This document shows positions 22,569-30,903 of a stretch of DNA of 41,051 nucleotides, in pieces. The notes under the pieces were generated by a model, which was not told the origin of the DNA, did not search any database, and saw only the letters and a program-made list of their open reading frames with translations. How positions within the stretch are numbered: the stretch's first letter is position 1; each line of letters starts with the position of its first letter. Made by a program: the position numbers and the translations under genes. Source of the stretch: GCA-2861595 sp035525365 (GTDB lineage Bacteria; Actinomycetota; Acidimicrobiia; Acidimicrobiales; GCA-2861595); assembly GCA_035525365.1 (NCBI GenBank), contig DATLEK010000079.1, positions 1-41,051 of the forward strand. Direction: 5' to 3'.

Positions 22569-23158
22569 TCAGAGCCTGGCTTGGGCTGCCCTTTCCTTCT
22601 TGGCCTTCGCTTTGACCTTGTTCTTGTCGGACCTGCTGCCGGCGGGGGTGGAGGAGTAGAGTAGCGGTACGAGTAGCCGTAGGAGTCCTCGTCGCCGGCG
22701 CCGTTGAGGACGGTCCCGAGGATGGGGGCGTCCACATGGGACAGCAGCTCGATGGTCCTGGCCATTCTCCTTGCGGGTGGTCTCGCCCGCGGTGGCCACC
22801 AGCAGGGTGGCGTCCACCCGGCTCGACAGCACCGCCGCGTCGGTCACGGGCAGCACGGGCGGGCAGTCCACCAGCACGATGTCAGCCTCGGCCTGCACGG
22901 CGGTCAGCACCTCCACCGTGCGCCTGCCCGAGAGCAGCTCGGATGGGTTGGGCGGTATGGGCCCCGACGCCAGCACGGCCAGGCGTTCCTGGCCCCGCAC
23001 CTTCTGGATCGCCGCCGACAGGGGAGTGTCGCCCAGCAGCACCGAGGTGAAGCCAACCGCGTTGGACAGCCCGAAGAACTCATGTATGCGGGGCCGGCGC
23101 AGGTCACAGCACACGATCACCACCCGCTGGCCGGCCTGGGCCAGGGCGACGGCCAGGG
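22569..23158 (-). pseudogene. BY-kinase copy 2, truncated and frameshifted
   Basis: Similarity to the intact copy starts at about 23158 (LAVALAQAGQRVVIVCCDLR) and runs to the stop, so the Wzz domain, membrane helices and Walker A are gone, while Walker A-prime and Walker B remain. An extra T near 22765 (GGCCATTCTCC versus GGCCATCTCC) shifts the frame after GETTRKE, and a one-base loss in the Tyr tail near 22660 restores it, leaving about 35 residues out of frame. The Lys-rich C-terminus is again in frame. The original frame would give YGYSYRYS in the tail, a third tail variant. Confidence 0.88.
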
Positions 23159-23259
23159 AGAACAGGAGAAATTCCTTGACAACGCCCCGGTCGGGCACCT
23201 GAATGGTGCCACTACCCAAAGGGAGGTACGGTCGTAACTGGAATCAAGGAGGTGCGAAA

Positions 23260-23499
23260 ATGTCTGACCCCCTCGCAATTGAGCTCGCGACCTTCAGAAA
23301 ACATCGAGACGAGCTGGTTGGCTCCTCGCTGAACAGATACGTTCTGATCCACGGCGATCAGATTGTCAGTACGTATGAGTCGGAGCAGGATGCCATCAAC
23401 GAGGGGTACCGGCAGTTTGGCAACGTCACCTTCCTTGTGAAGCGGATCACGCCGGTAGATCTGCCGTTGAACTTCCTGTCGGGACTTGTGCGACTCTGA
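23260..23499 (+). CDS. Small protein partnered with a retropepsin-like protease (DUF5678-like)
   Basis: A 79-residue protein: MSDPLAIELATFRKHRDELV, RYVLIHGDQIVSTYESEQDA and INEGYRQFGNVTFLVKRITP. This looks like the small DUF5678-type proteins, some of which are encoded next to aspartic-protease-like genes; I call the family only tentatively. An excellent Shine-Dalgarno (AAGGAGG, 23247-23253) precedes the ATG. The next gene starts 9 bases after its stop, so the two form an operon inserted between BY-kinase copies 2 and 3. Confidence 0.72.
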   Translation: MSDPLAIELATFRKHRDELVGSSLNRYVLIHGDQIVSTYESEQDAINEGYRQFGNVTFLVKRITPVDLPLNFLSGLVRL

Positions 23500-23508
23500 T
23501 CCCCTGAC

Positions 23509-23928
23509 GTGCCCATCTTCAACGCGGAGAGTCCGAACCTAGAGGGCGACGGACCGCTGATTGAAGTCACCTTCGGGCTGGTTCGCGCAGCAGCGGTCCA
23601 CCTCGAGGCTGGGACCGTGCCGAACCCCGTCAGAGCAACGGCGCTCATCGATACGGGTGCGTCTGCCACGGTTGTGAAAACGGACCTTCTGGACCCCCTC
23701 GGCCTCCACCCCGTCGGCGAAGTACCGGTGAATACGCCGACTGGTCACAACGTCCCTTGCCTGATCTACGCAGTGCAACTCACGCTGCCCCAAGGAACTA
23801 TCGAGGTGACAGTGATCGAGGCACCTCTCGAAGGTCAGAATATCCAGGCTCTCATCGGACGAGACGTCTTGAAGCATGCGCTCTTGATCTACCAGGGACC
23901 TTCGAGTCAGTTCACGCTCAGTTTTTGA
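23509..23928 (+). CDS. Retropepsin-like aspartic protease
   Basis: A 139-residue, soluble, single-domain aspartic-protease fold. ATALIDTGASATVVKTDLLD carries the catalytic D-T-G-A triad; GEVPVNTPTGHNVPCLIYAV forms the flap-like region, and IQALIGRDVLKHALLIYQGP is the second conserved block (I-G-R-D-x-L) that packs on the active site. Retropepsin-like proteases act as dimers with one Asp from each subunit. The substrates of such small bacterial homologues are mostly unknown. It starts with GTG and is coupled to the 79-residue protein. No signal peptide is seen. Confidence 0.87.
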   Translation: MPIFNAESPNLEGDGPLIEVTFGLVRAAAVHLEAGTVPNPVRATALIDTGASATVVKTDLLDPLGLHPVGEVPVNTPTGHNVPCLIYAVQLTLPQGTIEVTVIEAPLEGQNIQALIGRDVLKHALLIYQGPSSQFTLSF

Positions 23929-24057
23929 CCCGTCCCCGTCCCGGCGCCGAAGGCCTAACCCTGGCCTTGGCGCCCACGTCGGCCAAGGCGGCAACCTGGG
24001 TAGCCAGAACGGCAAGTTTTGGCGTTCCGTCGTGGTCAGGTACTCATGCCCTCAATA

Positions 24058-24215
24058 GACGTGGACCCAGCCATCGCCGGAGCGGGATTGAGCGACAGTA
24101 GGGCACCTGGGGGCTCTGACGGCGGAAACCGGTCTCACAGCACGCTTCTTGCCGGCAAAGCCGGCGTAGGGGGGGAGGGCTCGGGGAGGGGAGGGGAGGG
24201 CCGGGGGTGAGCGGG
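24058..24215. repeat. Repeat block downstream of BY-kinase copy 3
   Basis: 24058-24084 is a copy of 21014-21040 and 24110-24167 is a copy of 22474-22533. A purine-rich GGGGA stretch follows and leads to the stop of copy 3. The remaining bases from 23929 to 24057 hold nothing I recognise. Confidence 0.8.
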
Positions 24216-24219
24216 GTGC

Positions 24220-25866
24220 TCAGACCTTGGCTTGGGCTGCCCTGTCCTTCTTGGCCCTGGCCTTGACCTTGTTCTTGTCGGAGCGGCTGCCGGCGGGGGT
24301 GGGGGAGTAGGAGTACCGGTAGGGGTAGCCGTAGGAGTCCTCGTCGCCGGCGCCGTTGAGGACGGTGCCGAGGATGGGGGCGTCAACGTGGGACAGCAGC
24401 TCGATGGTCCTGGCCATCTCCTTGCGGGTGGTCTCGCCCGCGGTGGCCACCAGCAGGGTGGCGTCCACCCGGCTCGACAGCACCGCCGCGTCGGTCACGG
24501 GCAGCACGGGCGGGCAGTCCACCAGCACGATGTCGGCCTCGGCCTGCACGGCGGTGAGCACCTCCACCGTGCGCCGTCCCGAGAGCAGCTCGGAGGGGTT
24601 GGGCGGTATGGGCCCCGACGCCAGCACGGCCAGGCGTTCCTGGCCCCGCACCTTCTGGATGGCCGCGGATAGGGGAGTGTCGCCCAGTAGCACCGAGGTG
24701 AAGCCCACGGTGTTGGACATCCCGAAGAAGTCATGTATGCGGGGCCGGCGCAGGTCGCAGCACACGATCACCACCCGCTGGCCGGCCTGGGCCAGGGCGA
24801 CGGCCAGGTTGGCGATGGTGGTGCTCTTGCCCTCGCTGGCGCCGGGGCTGGTCACCTGGATGGTGCGCATGGGGCGGTCGAGGCCGATGAACTGGATGGA
24901 GGTGCGCAGGCTGCGGTAGGCCTCGGCCACGGGTGACTTGGGGTCGGTGAGCGACACCACCATGGGCTCGCCCCGGTCCTTCCACGAACCCACGGCGGGG
25001 ATGAGGCCGATGGTGGGGATGTCACCGGTGGCCCGGCCCAGGTCCTCCTTGGACTTGATGGTGTCGTCGAGGTACTCGAACAGGAAGGCCAGCACCACGC
25101 CGAACATGAGGCCGACGGCCAGTGCGACCACTCCGGTGCGCTTGGGCGTGGGCTTCACCGGATCGGACGGCACCGATGCCTCGGTCACGAGCTGGGCGCC
25201 ACCGGTCTTCAGCGCCGCGTCCACCTGGAGCTGGTCCAGGCGCTGCTTGAACAGCGCCTGCTGCTGGAGGAGGGAAGTGCGCCGGGCCTCGGTGGCGGCG
25301 GCGTCGGCGGCGGCGTTCGCCCGCTCCCGCGGGTCGGTGCTGGGCGCCGGCAGGGCGTCGATCTGGCCCTGGAGGTCGTCGACCTTGACCTGGATCTCCT
25401 TGGCCGCGGCGAACAGGTCGTTCACGGCCTGGGTGCGGCGGAAGTCGATGTAGGCCTTCGAGTAGGCGTTGGCGACTGCAGCGGCCCGCCTGGGATCGGT
25501 GCTCTCCGCCTTCACGGCGATGACGTCGGTCTGGCCAATCGGGGAGGCGGAAACCTTGGGGGCGACACCCAGCTGGCGGCGCACCGCATCCCGCACAGGC
25601 TGGCTCTTGAGCACCTGGATCTCGGTCTGCACGGCCCGCACCGGGTCGTTGCGCACCCCGCTGTTGGGATCGAACAGTGACTCGGTGCTGCGCGCCTGTA
25701 GCAGCAACTCGGCGGAGGCGCGGTATACCGGTGTCTGGAGGAGCGAAGAAGTCAACGCGGCACCCACCACGATGAGGGTGGCGAGGGCGACGATCCACCG
25801 CCGCCGGCGCAGAACCTGGAGATAATCGCGTAGCTCCAGCTCCGAGCTGGCTTCCTGGGGGACCAA
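24220..25866 (-). CDS. Wzz-domain tyrosine autokinase (BY-kinase), full length
   Basis: A 548-residue polysaccharide co-polymerase and tyrosine kinase that controls export and chain length of surface polysaccharide. Wzz domain at about residues 8-270 with membrane helices near 27-46 (WIVALATLIVVGAALTSSLL) and 247-268, and a coiled coil between them. The kinase part has Walker A SPGASEGKST (340-349), Walker A-prime VIVCCDLRRPRIHDFF, and Walker B IVLVDCPP with Asp450. The tail has a Tyr cluster (DSYGYPYRYSYS) and then a Lys-rich end, the expected autophosphorylation site. Start is TTG 25866; no ATG lies close to the Wzz domain start. It is the intact parent of two decayed copies to its left. 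Confidence 0.93.
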   Translation of the reverse strand: MVPQEASSELELRDYLQVLRRRRWIVALATLIVVGAALTSSLLQTPVYRASAELLLQARSTESLFDPNSGVRNDPVRAVQTEIQVLKSQPVRDAVRRQLGVAPKVSASPIGQTDVIAVKAESTDPRRAAAVANAYSKAYIDFRRTQAVNDLFAAAKEIQVKVDDLQGQIDALPAPSTDPRERANAAADAAATEARRTSLLQQQALFKQRLDQLQVDAALKTGGAQLVTEASVPSDPVKPTPKRTGVVALAVGLMFGVVLAFLFEYLDDTIKSKEDLGRATGDIPTIGLIPAVGSWKDRGEPMVVSLTDPKSPVAEAYRSLRTSIQFIGLDRPMRTIQVTSPGASEGKSTTIANLAVALAQAGQRVVIVCCDLRRPRIHDFFGMSNTVGFTSVLLGDTPLSAAIQKVRGQERLAVLASGPIPPNPSELLSGRRTVEVLTAVQAEADIVLVDCPPVLPVTDAAVLSSRVDATLLVATAGETTRKEMARTIELLSHVDAPILGTVLNGAGDEDSYGYPYRYSYSPTPAGSRSDKNKVKARAKKDRAAQAKV

Positions 25867-25970
25867 GGTAAGCAGGCTACAGCTACCGCGCCCGGTACCG
25901 TCACCCCTCCCGCGTCAATCGACCTCAGCCAAGCGTTCAGGGCGGCGAGCGACCACTGCTCTGCGTTCTT

Positions 25971-26145
25971 GTCCATGGCGGGAGCATGCCCGGCCGGTGT
26001 GACCGTTTGAGGGCTTCGACGGCGAAGACCGTGATGTCGGAACGGTTCCTGCCGACGAACCGCCGCAGTCAGTGGGCCGGGTGCGCAGCGGCCAACACTG
26101 CTGGGGCTCTGACGGCGGAGATGGGTCCCACGGCACGCTTTGGAA
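25971..26145. repeat. Repeat block between BY-kinase and glycosyltransferase genes
   Basis: 25971-26064 matches 22317-22410, and 26103-26140 matches the start of the 22474 repeat, breaking off at GGCACGCTT. The order of the two pieces is the same as at 22317-22533. The rest of the 25867-26168 gap holds no gene that I can support. Confidence 0.8.
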
Positions 26146-26168
26146 CGACGGTGCGTTCACTTCGCCCG

Positions 26169-27305
26169 TCATCCCTTCTCGCTGCCGGTGTCCAGGATCG
26201 CCTGGAGGGTTGTCTCCACGCAGCGCCGCCAGGTGAACACCTCCTCCGACCGGCGCAGCCCCACACCGGCCAGCCGGGCGAACTGCGGACGGGCGGCAAG
26301 GATTGCGTCGGCGGCCGACTGCCACGAGCCCTCGTCGTAGGTGACCCCGCAGTCCCCGCAGATCTCGTCGACGAGATCGCAGCGGGGCGCCACCACGACC
26401 GTGCTGGTGCGCATGGCCTCGACCATGGGAAAGCCAAAACTCTCAGTGCTACTACCCATCATCAAGACGTCCGCTGAACGAAACAACTCCGTACGGCCCG
26501 AGGGCTCCAGCAGGCCCCGGAGCGGGTCGTAGCCCAGCCTGGTCCGGCCAAGCTCGCGCAGTCGGCGAGCCTCGGCGTCGGAGTCGACGGGACCCCAGAT
26601 CTCCAGCTCGGCGGCGACGCGCTGATCCCGAAGCGTGGCCACGGTTTCGATGAGAACGTCGAAGCGTTTGTGGGGGGTGATAGTCCCCAGGCCGATCACA
26701 CGAAGCGCCGTCCCGTCCCTGAGCGCCGAGTCCTTCTCCTCGAGATGGATCGGAGACAGGTCGCACCCGTGGAATACGACCTGGTAGGCGCGCCGCGAGC
26801 CAGCGGGAATCAAGCGTCCGATCGCCGCCGTTGCTGCCAGCACGCAGGATGAGCGCCGGACCGTTACCCGCCCGGCCATCCGCCTGAAACGGAGAGCCCA
26901 GCCGTCGCTCATCGTCGTCGGCTTCGTCCAGACCAGGACGTTGTGGGCCAAGATCGTGAGCCGACCGCGAATCAGCACCGGGGCGACGTCACGAGGCACG
27001 AAGACTGCGGTCGCCCGCAGTCGAAACGCCAACCACGGGAGGGTGGCATGGGGTAGGAGTCTGCCCGTCCAGCTTCCCGGTCTGCTGGTGGCAAGACGAT
27101 GGACAATGACGCCGACCGTGCGCAGATGACGCTCCTCTTCAGAGAACATAGGCCCGCGCGGCAGGGCCACGTTGAGTTCAATAACGTCGCCCGGTCGCTC
27201 TCGCCACACGTCAGGCAGCGCGTTGAGAAACCCGCTCGCGTATGTCGAGGATCCGCCCGGCGCGATCACCGAGAAGTCCAGCAACACCCGTCGCCCTGGA
27301 GTCAT
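26169..27305 (-). CDS. GT4-family glycosyltransferase
   Basis: A GT-B fold glycosyltransferase of 378 residues. The N-terminal half starts RRVLLDFSVIAPGGSSTYAS with the Gly-rich acceptor loop; the C-terminal half has GLGTITPHKRFDVLIETVAT, ELEIWGPVDSDAEARRLREL, FRSADVLMMGSSTESFGFPM and VEAMRTSTVVVAPRCDLVDE, the E-x7-E donor-site pattern of GT4. It transfers a sugar from a nucleotide donor to a growing lipid-linked glycan at the cytoplasmic membrane. The start is uncertain: ATG 27305, or GTG 27362, which lies 9 bases after the previous gene's stop. It is the last gene of the - strand cluster. Confidence 0.88.
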   Translation of the reverse strand: MTPGRRVLLDFSVIAPGGSSTYASGFLNALPDVWRERPGDVIELNVALPRGPMFSEEERHLRTVGVIVHRLATSRPGSWTGRLLPHATLPWLAFRLRATAVFVPRDVAPVLIRGRLTILAHNVLVWTKPTTMSDGWALRFRRMAGRVTVRRSSCVLAATAAIGRLIPAGSRRAYQVVFHGCDLSPIHLEEKDSALRDGTALRVIGLGTITPHKRFDVLIETVATLRDQRVAAELEIWGPVDSDAEARRLRELGRTRLGYDPLRGLLEPSGRTELFRSADVLMMGSSTESFGFPMVEAMRTSTVVVAPRCDLVDEICGDCGVTYDEGSWQSAADAILAARPQFARLAGVGLRRSEEVFTWRRCVETTLQAILDTGSEKG

Positions 27306-27371
27306 AACGTGAGGGGTTCGGCTTGGGCGAGGAACAGTGTCTGGCGCGTCGGTTCCTCGCACCTCGGCGGC

Positions 27372-28409
27372 TCATCCATCTCGACGCATCCAACTGCGGC
27401 GTCGATAGGCGCCAGGTTGGCCCATGCCGCGGTAGATATCTGCGTACATTTCCGCTATCGCTCCTGGCAGGAACCGCGTGACGTTCTGGTGACCCCTCGC
27501 CACGAGCGACTGTGCCAGATCGGGGGACTTGATCAGTAGGGCGACGGCGTCGCGGATCGCGCCCGTATCGAGCGGATCGACGAGCAAAGCGCCTTCTCCG
27601 GCTACCTCTGGCATCGAACTCACATTCGATGTGATCACCGGCAGGCCCACGGCCTGGGCTTCGATGATCGGGAGGCCAAAGCCCTCGTAGGTAGACATGA
27701 AGCTCAAGACATCGCTCTCTGTGTACTCCCGAACCAAGCCCTCTTCGCAGAGATTCTCGACCGCGCTGTAGGAGAGGGAGGTGCCATCGAGGAGAAGGCG
27801 CTGCTTGTCGCTCAGTGAGCCGACGATGCGAAGGTGTACCGGCAAGGAGGCGATGGCGGAGATCACGCGCTCTAGGTTCTTGTTCGCGCCCGTTCCCACC
27901 TGGAGGATTTGGGGAAGCTCGCGCTGCTGCGGTGTGCGCTGGGCATTTAGAAAGGCGTTACCTACAGGACAAGGCACGACGGATGTCTTGGCCGCTCGTG
28001 CCGGAAGGACTTGGACCAGTTCGTTCTTGGTGGCTTGTGAGATCGTCGTGACTCGCGCCGCCCACCACGTCGGTAGTCGGTACCAGAGGAGAAATAGCGC
28101 TCGCCTTCGAATCCCCTGGAGCCTGTGGAGGGTGACGAGGTCCGGTACGGTCAGAACGGATCGAGTCCTCCGTATCGCAAGAACACAGTAATGAACATCC
28201 CCGCCCACGTGAACTACGTCCGCTCGCAATCGCGCCGTAAAGGCGAGATTCCTGAGTCGAGGGATAAGACCGCGGCTCTCGAACGGTAACCGAACAATTG
28301 TGGCATTGATGTCCCCCGGTAGCGCAATATGTACGTCCGCGAACACGCGCTCCAAGCTGTAACGGCCGATTGCTGTCGCCCGCATCAAGACGACCACTTG
28401 CTTTTTCAA
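27372..28409 (-). CDS. GT4-family glycosyltransferase
   Basis: A 345-residue GT-B glycosyltransferase. The C-terminal domain is clear: LPQILQVGTGANKNLERVIS, LRIVGSLSDKQRLLL, TESDVLSFMSTYEGFGLPII and EAQAVGLPVITSNVSSMPEV, then GALLVDPLDTGAIRDAVALL. The usual K after the Gly-rich motif is present (GANKNLER). The N-terminal domain includes ADVVHVGGDVHYCVLAIRRT. The start is not certain: TTG 28409 lies 7 bases after the preceding stop, with GTG 28397 and ATG 28385 as alternatives. It probably adds one sugar in the same glycan pathway. Confidence 0.87.
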   Translation of the reverse strand: MKKQVVVLMRATAIGRYSLERVFADVHIALPGDINATIVRLPFESRGLIPRLRNLAFTARLRADVVHVGGDVHYCVLAIRRTRSVLTVPDLVTLHRLQGIRRRALFLLWYRLPTWWAARVTTISQATKNELVQVLPARAAKTSVVPCPVGNAFLNAQRTPQQRELPQILQVGTGANKNLERVISAIASLPVHLRIVGSLSDKQRLLLDGTSLSYSAVENLCEEGLVREYTESDVLSFMSTYEGFGLPIIEAQAVGLPVITSNVSSMPEVAGEGALLVDPLDTGAIRDAVALLIKSPDLAQSLVARGHQNVTRFLPGAIAEMYADIYRGMGQPGAYRRRSWMRRDG

Positions 28410-28416
28410 CAGACAG

Positions 28417-29586
28417 TCATCTCACCGGAGCCACGGCTGCCTCGACGCCCTTCAGAACGCCATCGGCCGTCTCGTCGATGCCCCAGTTGCCGATATTGCA
28501 AGACGCCTGACGCTTCGCTACCGAAAGGGCCTTCGAGTCTCCGGCCAGCTTCTCCAGCAGCAAGCCAAGGGCGGCTACATCGCCCGCAGGATAAATCCAG
28601 TCGTGGGGCACGAGATCGGGCCCGGCACCGACCCGATCAGATACCACAGGTGCCAGCCCTGCGGCCATGCCTTCGTTGACGACCAGACCCCAGGTCTCGC
28701 TCTCGGAGGCGAGGACAAGCACGTCACCGGCGCCATAGATGGCTGGCAGCTCAGATTGGTTGCGGAATCCCAGAACGACGACGCGCTTACCTACTCCGAG
28801 AGCGTGCGCAGTTCGCTCGATTTCATCGCGGAGTTCACCGTCACCGATGTACACGATGGTCGAGGTAGTCCGCACGACGCTCTGGGCGAACGCGTGCAAT
28901 AAGTCGAGCGGACGCTTTCGGGGAATCAACTTGCCTGACGACACGAAAACGACACCATCTGCGGGGATACCGAGCCGTCGCCGCGTGGGTGCTGGGTTCG
29001 CTCTCGCTGCAGCCGATTCCTGAACAAAGTACTTGTTGTCCACGGAATAGGGCGCCATGGTGATACGAGACACGTCGACGCCGTAGTGCTCGAGGTACTC
29101 CGTGTTGAGCGTCCCGATTGACAGGAAGTGATCGACTCGGGAGAACAGGGCGCGAAGGAAAAGCCGCTTGGTCGCACGTCTAGCCATTGACCTCTCGATA
29201 ACGAGGTTCGACTCGCCTCGGAAGAGCACGCGGGTGCGACGGCGTGGACCCCCCAACCCGAGGATTGTCGTGGGGGAGGTGTAGCCGTGCACGATCAGTG
29301 CATCGAATTCGCCATCCAAGAGTGACGAGACGATGGCGGGATTGAACATGCCGGTAGGGCCGATCGACGGACGGGGGGCGAGGTTTGGGAGAAATCGGTG
29401 GTCGTAGCCCTCGAGCAGCGGAGTATCGAACTGGATCGCCTGCCCGAACCCGGGGTCGTGCGAGGGCCGAACACCATGGTCATGGCAAAACAACGCCGTG
29501 AGTCGCACACCTGGCCGCGCCGCGAGCGCTCGGAAGAGCGGCGCCTGGTACTGGATCGGGTGCGATGAGAGAACGGCAATGTTCAT
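28417..29586 (-). CDS. GT4-family glycosyltransferase
   Basis: A 389-residue enzyme starting MNIAVLSSHPIQYQAPLFRA, a start common in GT4 enzymes of exopolysaccharide clusters. The donor domain shows FVSSGKLIPRKRPLDLLHAF, IVYIGDGELRDEIERTAHAL, VVVLGFRNQSELPAIYGAGD and VLASESETWGLVVNEGMAAG, with the second Glu conserved. A strong Shine-Dalgarno (AGGAGGA) supports the ATG. It is followed closely by the next GT4 gene, so these three glycosyltransferases form an operon. Confidence 0.9.
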   Translation of the reverse strand: MNIAVLSSHPIQYQAPLFRALAARPGVRLTALFCHDHGVRPSHDPGFGQAIQFDTPLLEGYDHRFLPNLAPRPSIGPTGMFNPAIVSSLLDGEFDALIVHGYTSPTTILGLGGPRRRTRVLFRGESNLVIERSMARRATKRLFLRALFSRVDHFLSIGTLNTEYLEHYGVDVSRITMAPYSVDNKYFVQESAAARANPAPTRRRLGIPADGVVFVSSGKLIPRKRPLDLLHAFAQSVVRTTSTIVYIGDGELRDEIERTAHALGVGKRVVVLGFRNQSELPAIYGAGDVLVLASESETWGLVVNEGMAAGLAPVVSDRVGAGPDLVPHDWIYPAGDVAALGLLLEKLAGDSKALSVAKRQASCNIGNWGIDETADGVLKGVEAAVAPVR

Positions 29587-29635
29587 GGCCCAGTCCTCCT
29601 ACAGTTGCGGGGTCTCTTGCGCAGCGTAGGCGTGA

Positions 29636-30529
29636 TCAGCGTGGCGCATTCTCAAGACGCGGGAGGGCGAATACGTCTGGTCCGAACGCGAGATTACCGA
29701 TCGGATAGAGTCGTCCATCGTCAGCGGGTCGATGGAGCCGGTAGCCGAATTCTGCGAGGAGAGCAGCGGTGGGCGAGCGATCCTCGCCAAACGCCAACTG
29801 TGAGCATTGATTCCACTCAAGCTGTATGCACTCGATCCGATGCTCGGCCAGCGCCTCAGTTGCGCCCTGCAGCACCAAGCGCTCGAAGCCCTCGACATCG
29901 ATCTTCACACCTGCAGCTCGACGCTGTCCAAGCACAGCGTCCAGCGTCGTCGCAGCAACTACTTCCGGGCCTCCGATGTGCCCAACCGCGTCTCCCGACG
30001 AATCGAATCCCACTGTCCCCTCGAAGTCGGTGAGCGCCGCCTCGATGACCGTGATCGGTAGGCCGTTGAGCTCGATGTTCCGGCGAAGCCACTGGCACGC
30101 TCGCCGGCTCGGTTCGACTGCGATCACATCCGCCCCCAGATCGGCGGTCCACAGGGCGTAGACACCGGCATTGGCTCCCACATCGACGAAGAGGTCACCG
30201 GGGCCCAGCCGCTGTTGCCAAACGAGCATCTCCGGCCAATCTGGTGGGTTCGCATAAAGAGACTTGGAGGCGCCCGATGCATGAAGATGTACCTCAATGA
30301 GCGTCTTCCGTCCGATTCGTGCGATGGTCGACTTTCCCAAAAGCCGCCCTCGGATCTGATAAGCCAGGAGTCTCGAAATGGAACGCAGCCGATGGCGGCG
30401 GTTCGCAGGATGCTGCCATATCCAACGAAGGAGATTCGTCCCTTCCCGCAGAGCATGGACCGGCGGGCACGCGACTGCGTTCCAGAGTTTGCCGAAGCGA
30501 ACGGTGTGGCGAGATCGAATCGCTCTCAT
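29636..30529 (-). CDS. FkbM-family methyltransferase
   Basis: A 297-residue SAM-dependent methyltransferase of the FkbM type, often used to O-methylate sugars in surface glycans. SAM motif I is LFVDVGANAGVYALWTADLG, followed by IAVEPSRRACQWLRRNIELN, and the FkbM hallmark VKIDVEGFERLVLQGATEAL near the C-terminus. The first 100 or so residues are basic and less conserved. The ATG overlaps the stop of the upstream glycosyltransferase remnant (ATGA), supporting this start. Confidence 0.9.
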   Translation of the reverse strand: MRAIRSRHTVRFGKLWNAVACPPVHALREGTNLLRWIWQHPANRRHRLRSISRLLAYQIRGRLLGKSTIARIGRKTLIEVHLHASGASKSLYANPPDWPEMLVWQQRLGPGDLFVDVGANAGVYALWTADLGADVIAVEPSRRACQWLRRNIELNGLPITVIEAALTDFEGTVGFDSSGDAVGHIGGPEVVAATTLDAVLGQRRAAGVKIDVEGFERLVLQGATEALAEHRIECIQLEWNQCSQLAFGEDRSPTAALLAEFGYRLHRPADDGRLYPIGNLAFGPDVFALPRLENAPR

Positions 30530-30693
30530 AGCACCAGGTCGACGAGAATCCCCAGCCGTTCAGCGTAGGAGTATTCCGTAAGGGCTCGGCGGCAGTTTGC
30601 CGCTCCGAGGCGACGGCCCAGCGCGTGGTCGTTGATTAGCGACCAAAGCGAGTCGACAGGCTCGGTGTTTGTCTGTCTTCTTAACGCTGGCAC
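30526..30693 (-). pseudogene. C-terminal remnant of a glycosyltransferase
   Basis: The - strand frame ends SLWSLINDHALGRRLGAANC then RRALTEYSYAERLGILVDLV, which is like the final helices of GT4 enzymes. The frame is open to a stop near 30785 but has no donor-binding motifs, so the N-terminal three quarters are missing. A GTG at 30693 with AAGGAGG 11 bases upstream could start a 55-residue product. Its stop overlaps the fkbM start by ATGA, as expected of an old operon partner. Confidence 0.55.
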
Positions 30694-30903
30694 CTTGACG
30701 GGACCCTCCTTGCTGGTCCAGCTGATCTGCCCGCCGGCGCCGCCATGATCACGCCCAACGAGCGCGCCGCAGAGCCTACAATCTGATCAAGCTGGTCGCG
30801 TCCGGCTTCCTGTTTTCGGAAATACCGTAGCTAGTCTACGCTGGGACGCCGACCCGGTCACTCCTCGCCCACGATCACACCCCGGTGAAATCTGACGAGC
30901 CGC
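30694..30903. other. Intergenic stretch without recognisable gene
   Basis: Apart from a possible extension of the glycosyltransferase remnant to about 30782, I see no gene or strong structure here. It separates two - strand operon parts and has lower GC than the left half of the window. Confidence 0.4.

Noticed and set aside
23176..23204. TTGACA-based promoter before the retropepsin pair
   Set aside because: A perfect -35-like TTGACA exists, but no acceptable -10 box lies at 16-18 bases.
25752..25976. Small - strand frame upstream of the BY-kinase
   Set aside because: Overlaps the kinase start out of frame; no motif and no start signal.
20874..26145. Repeats as a CRISPR array
   Set aside because: Repeat units are few, of unequal length and combination, and separated by genes instead of uniform spacers.
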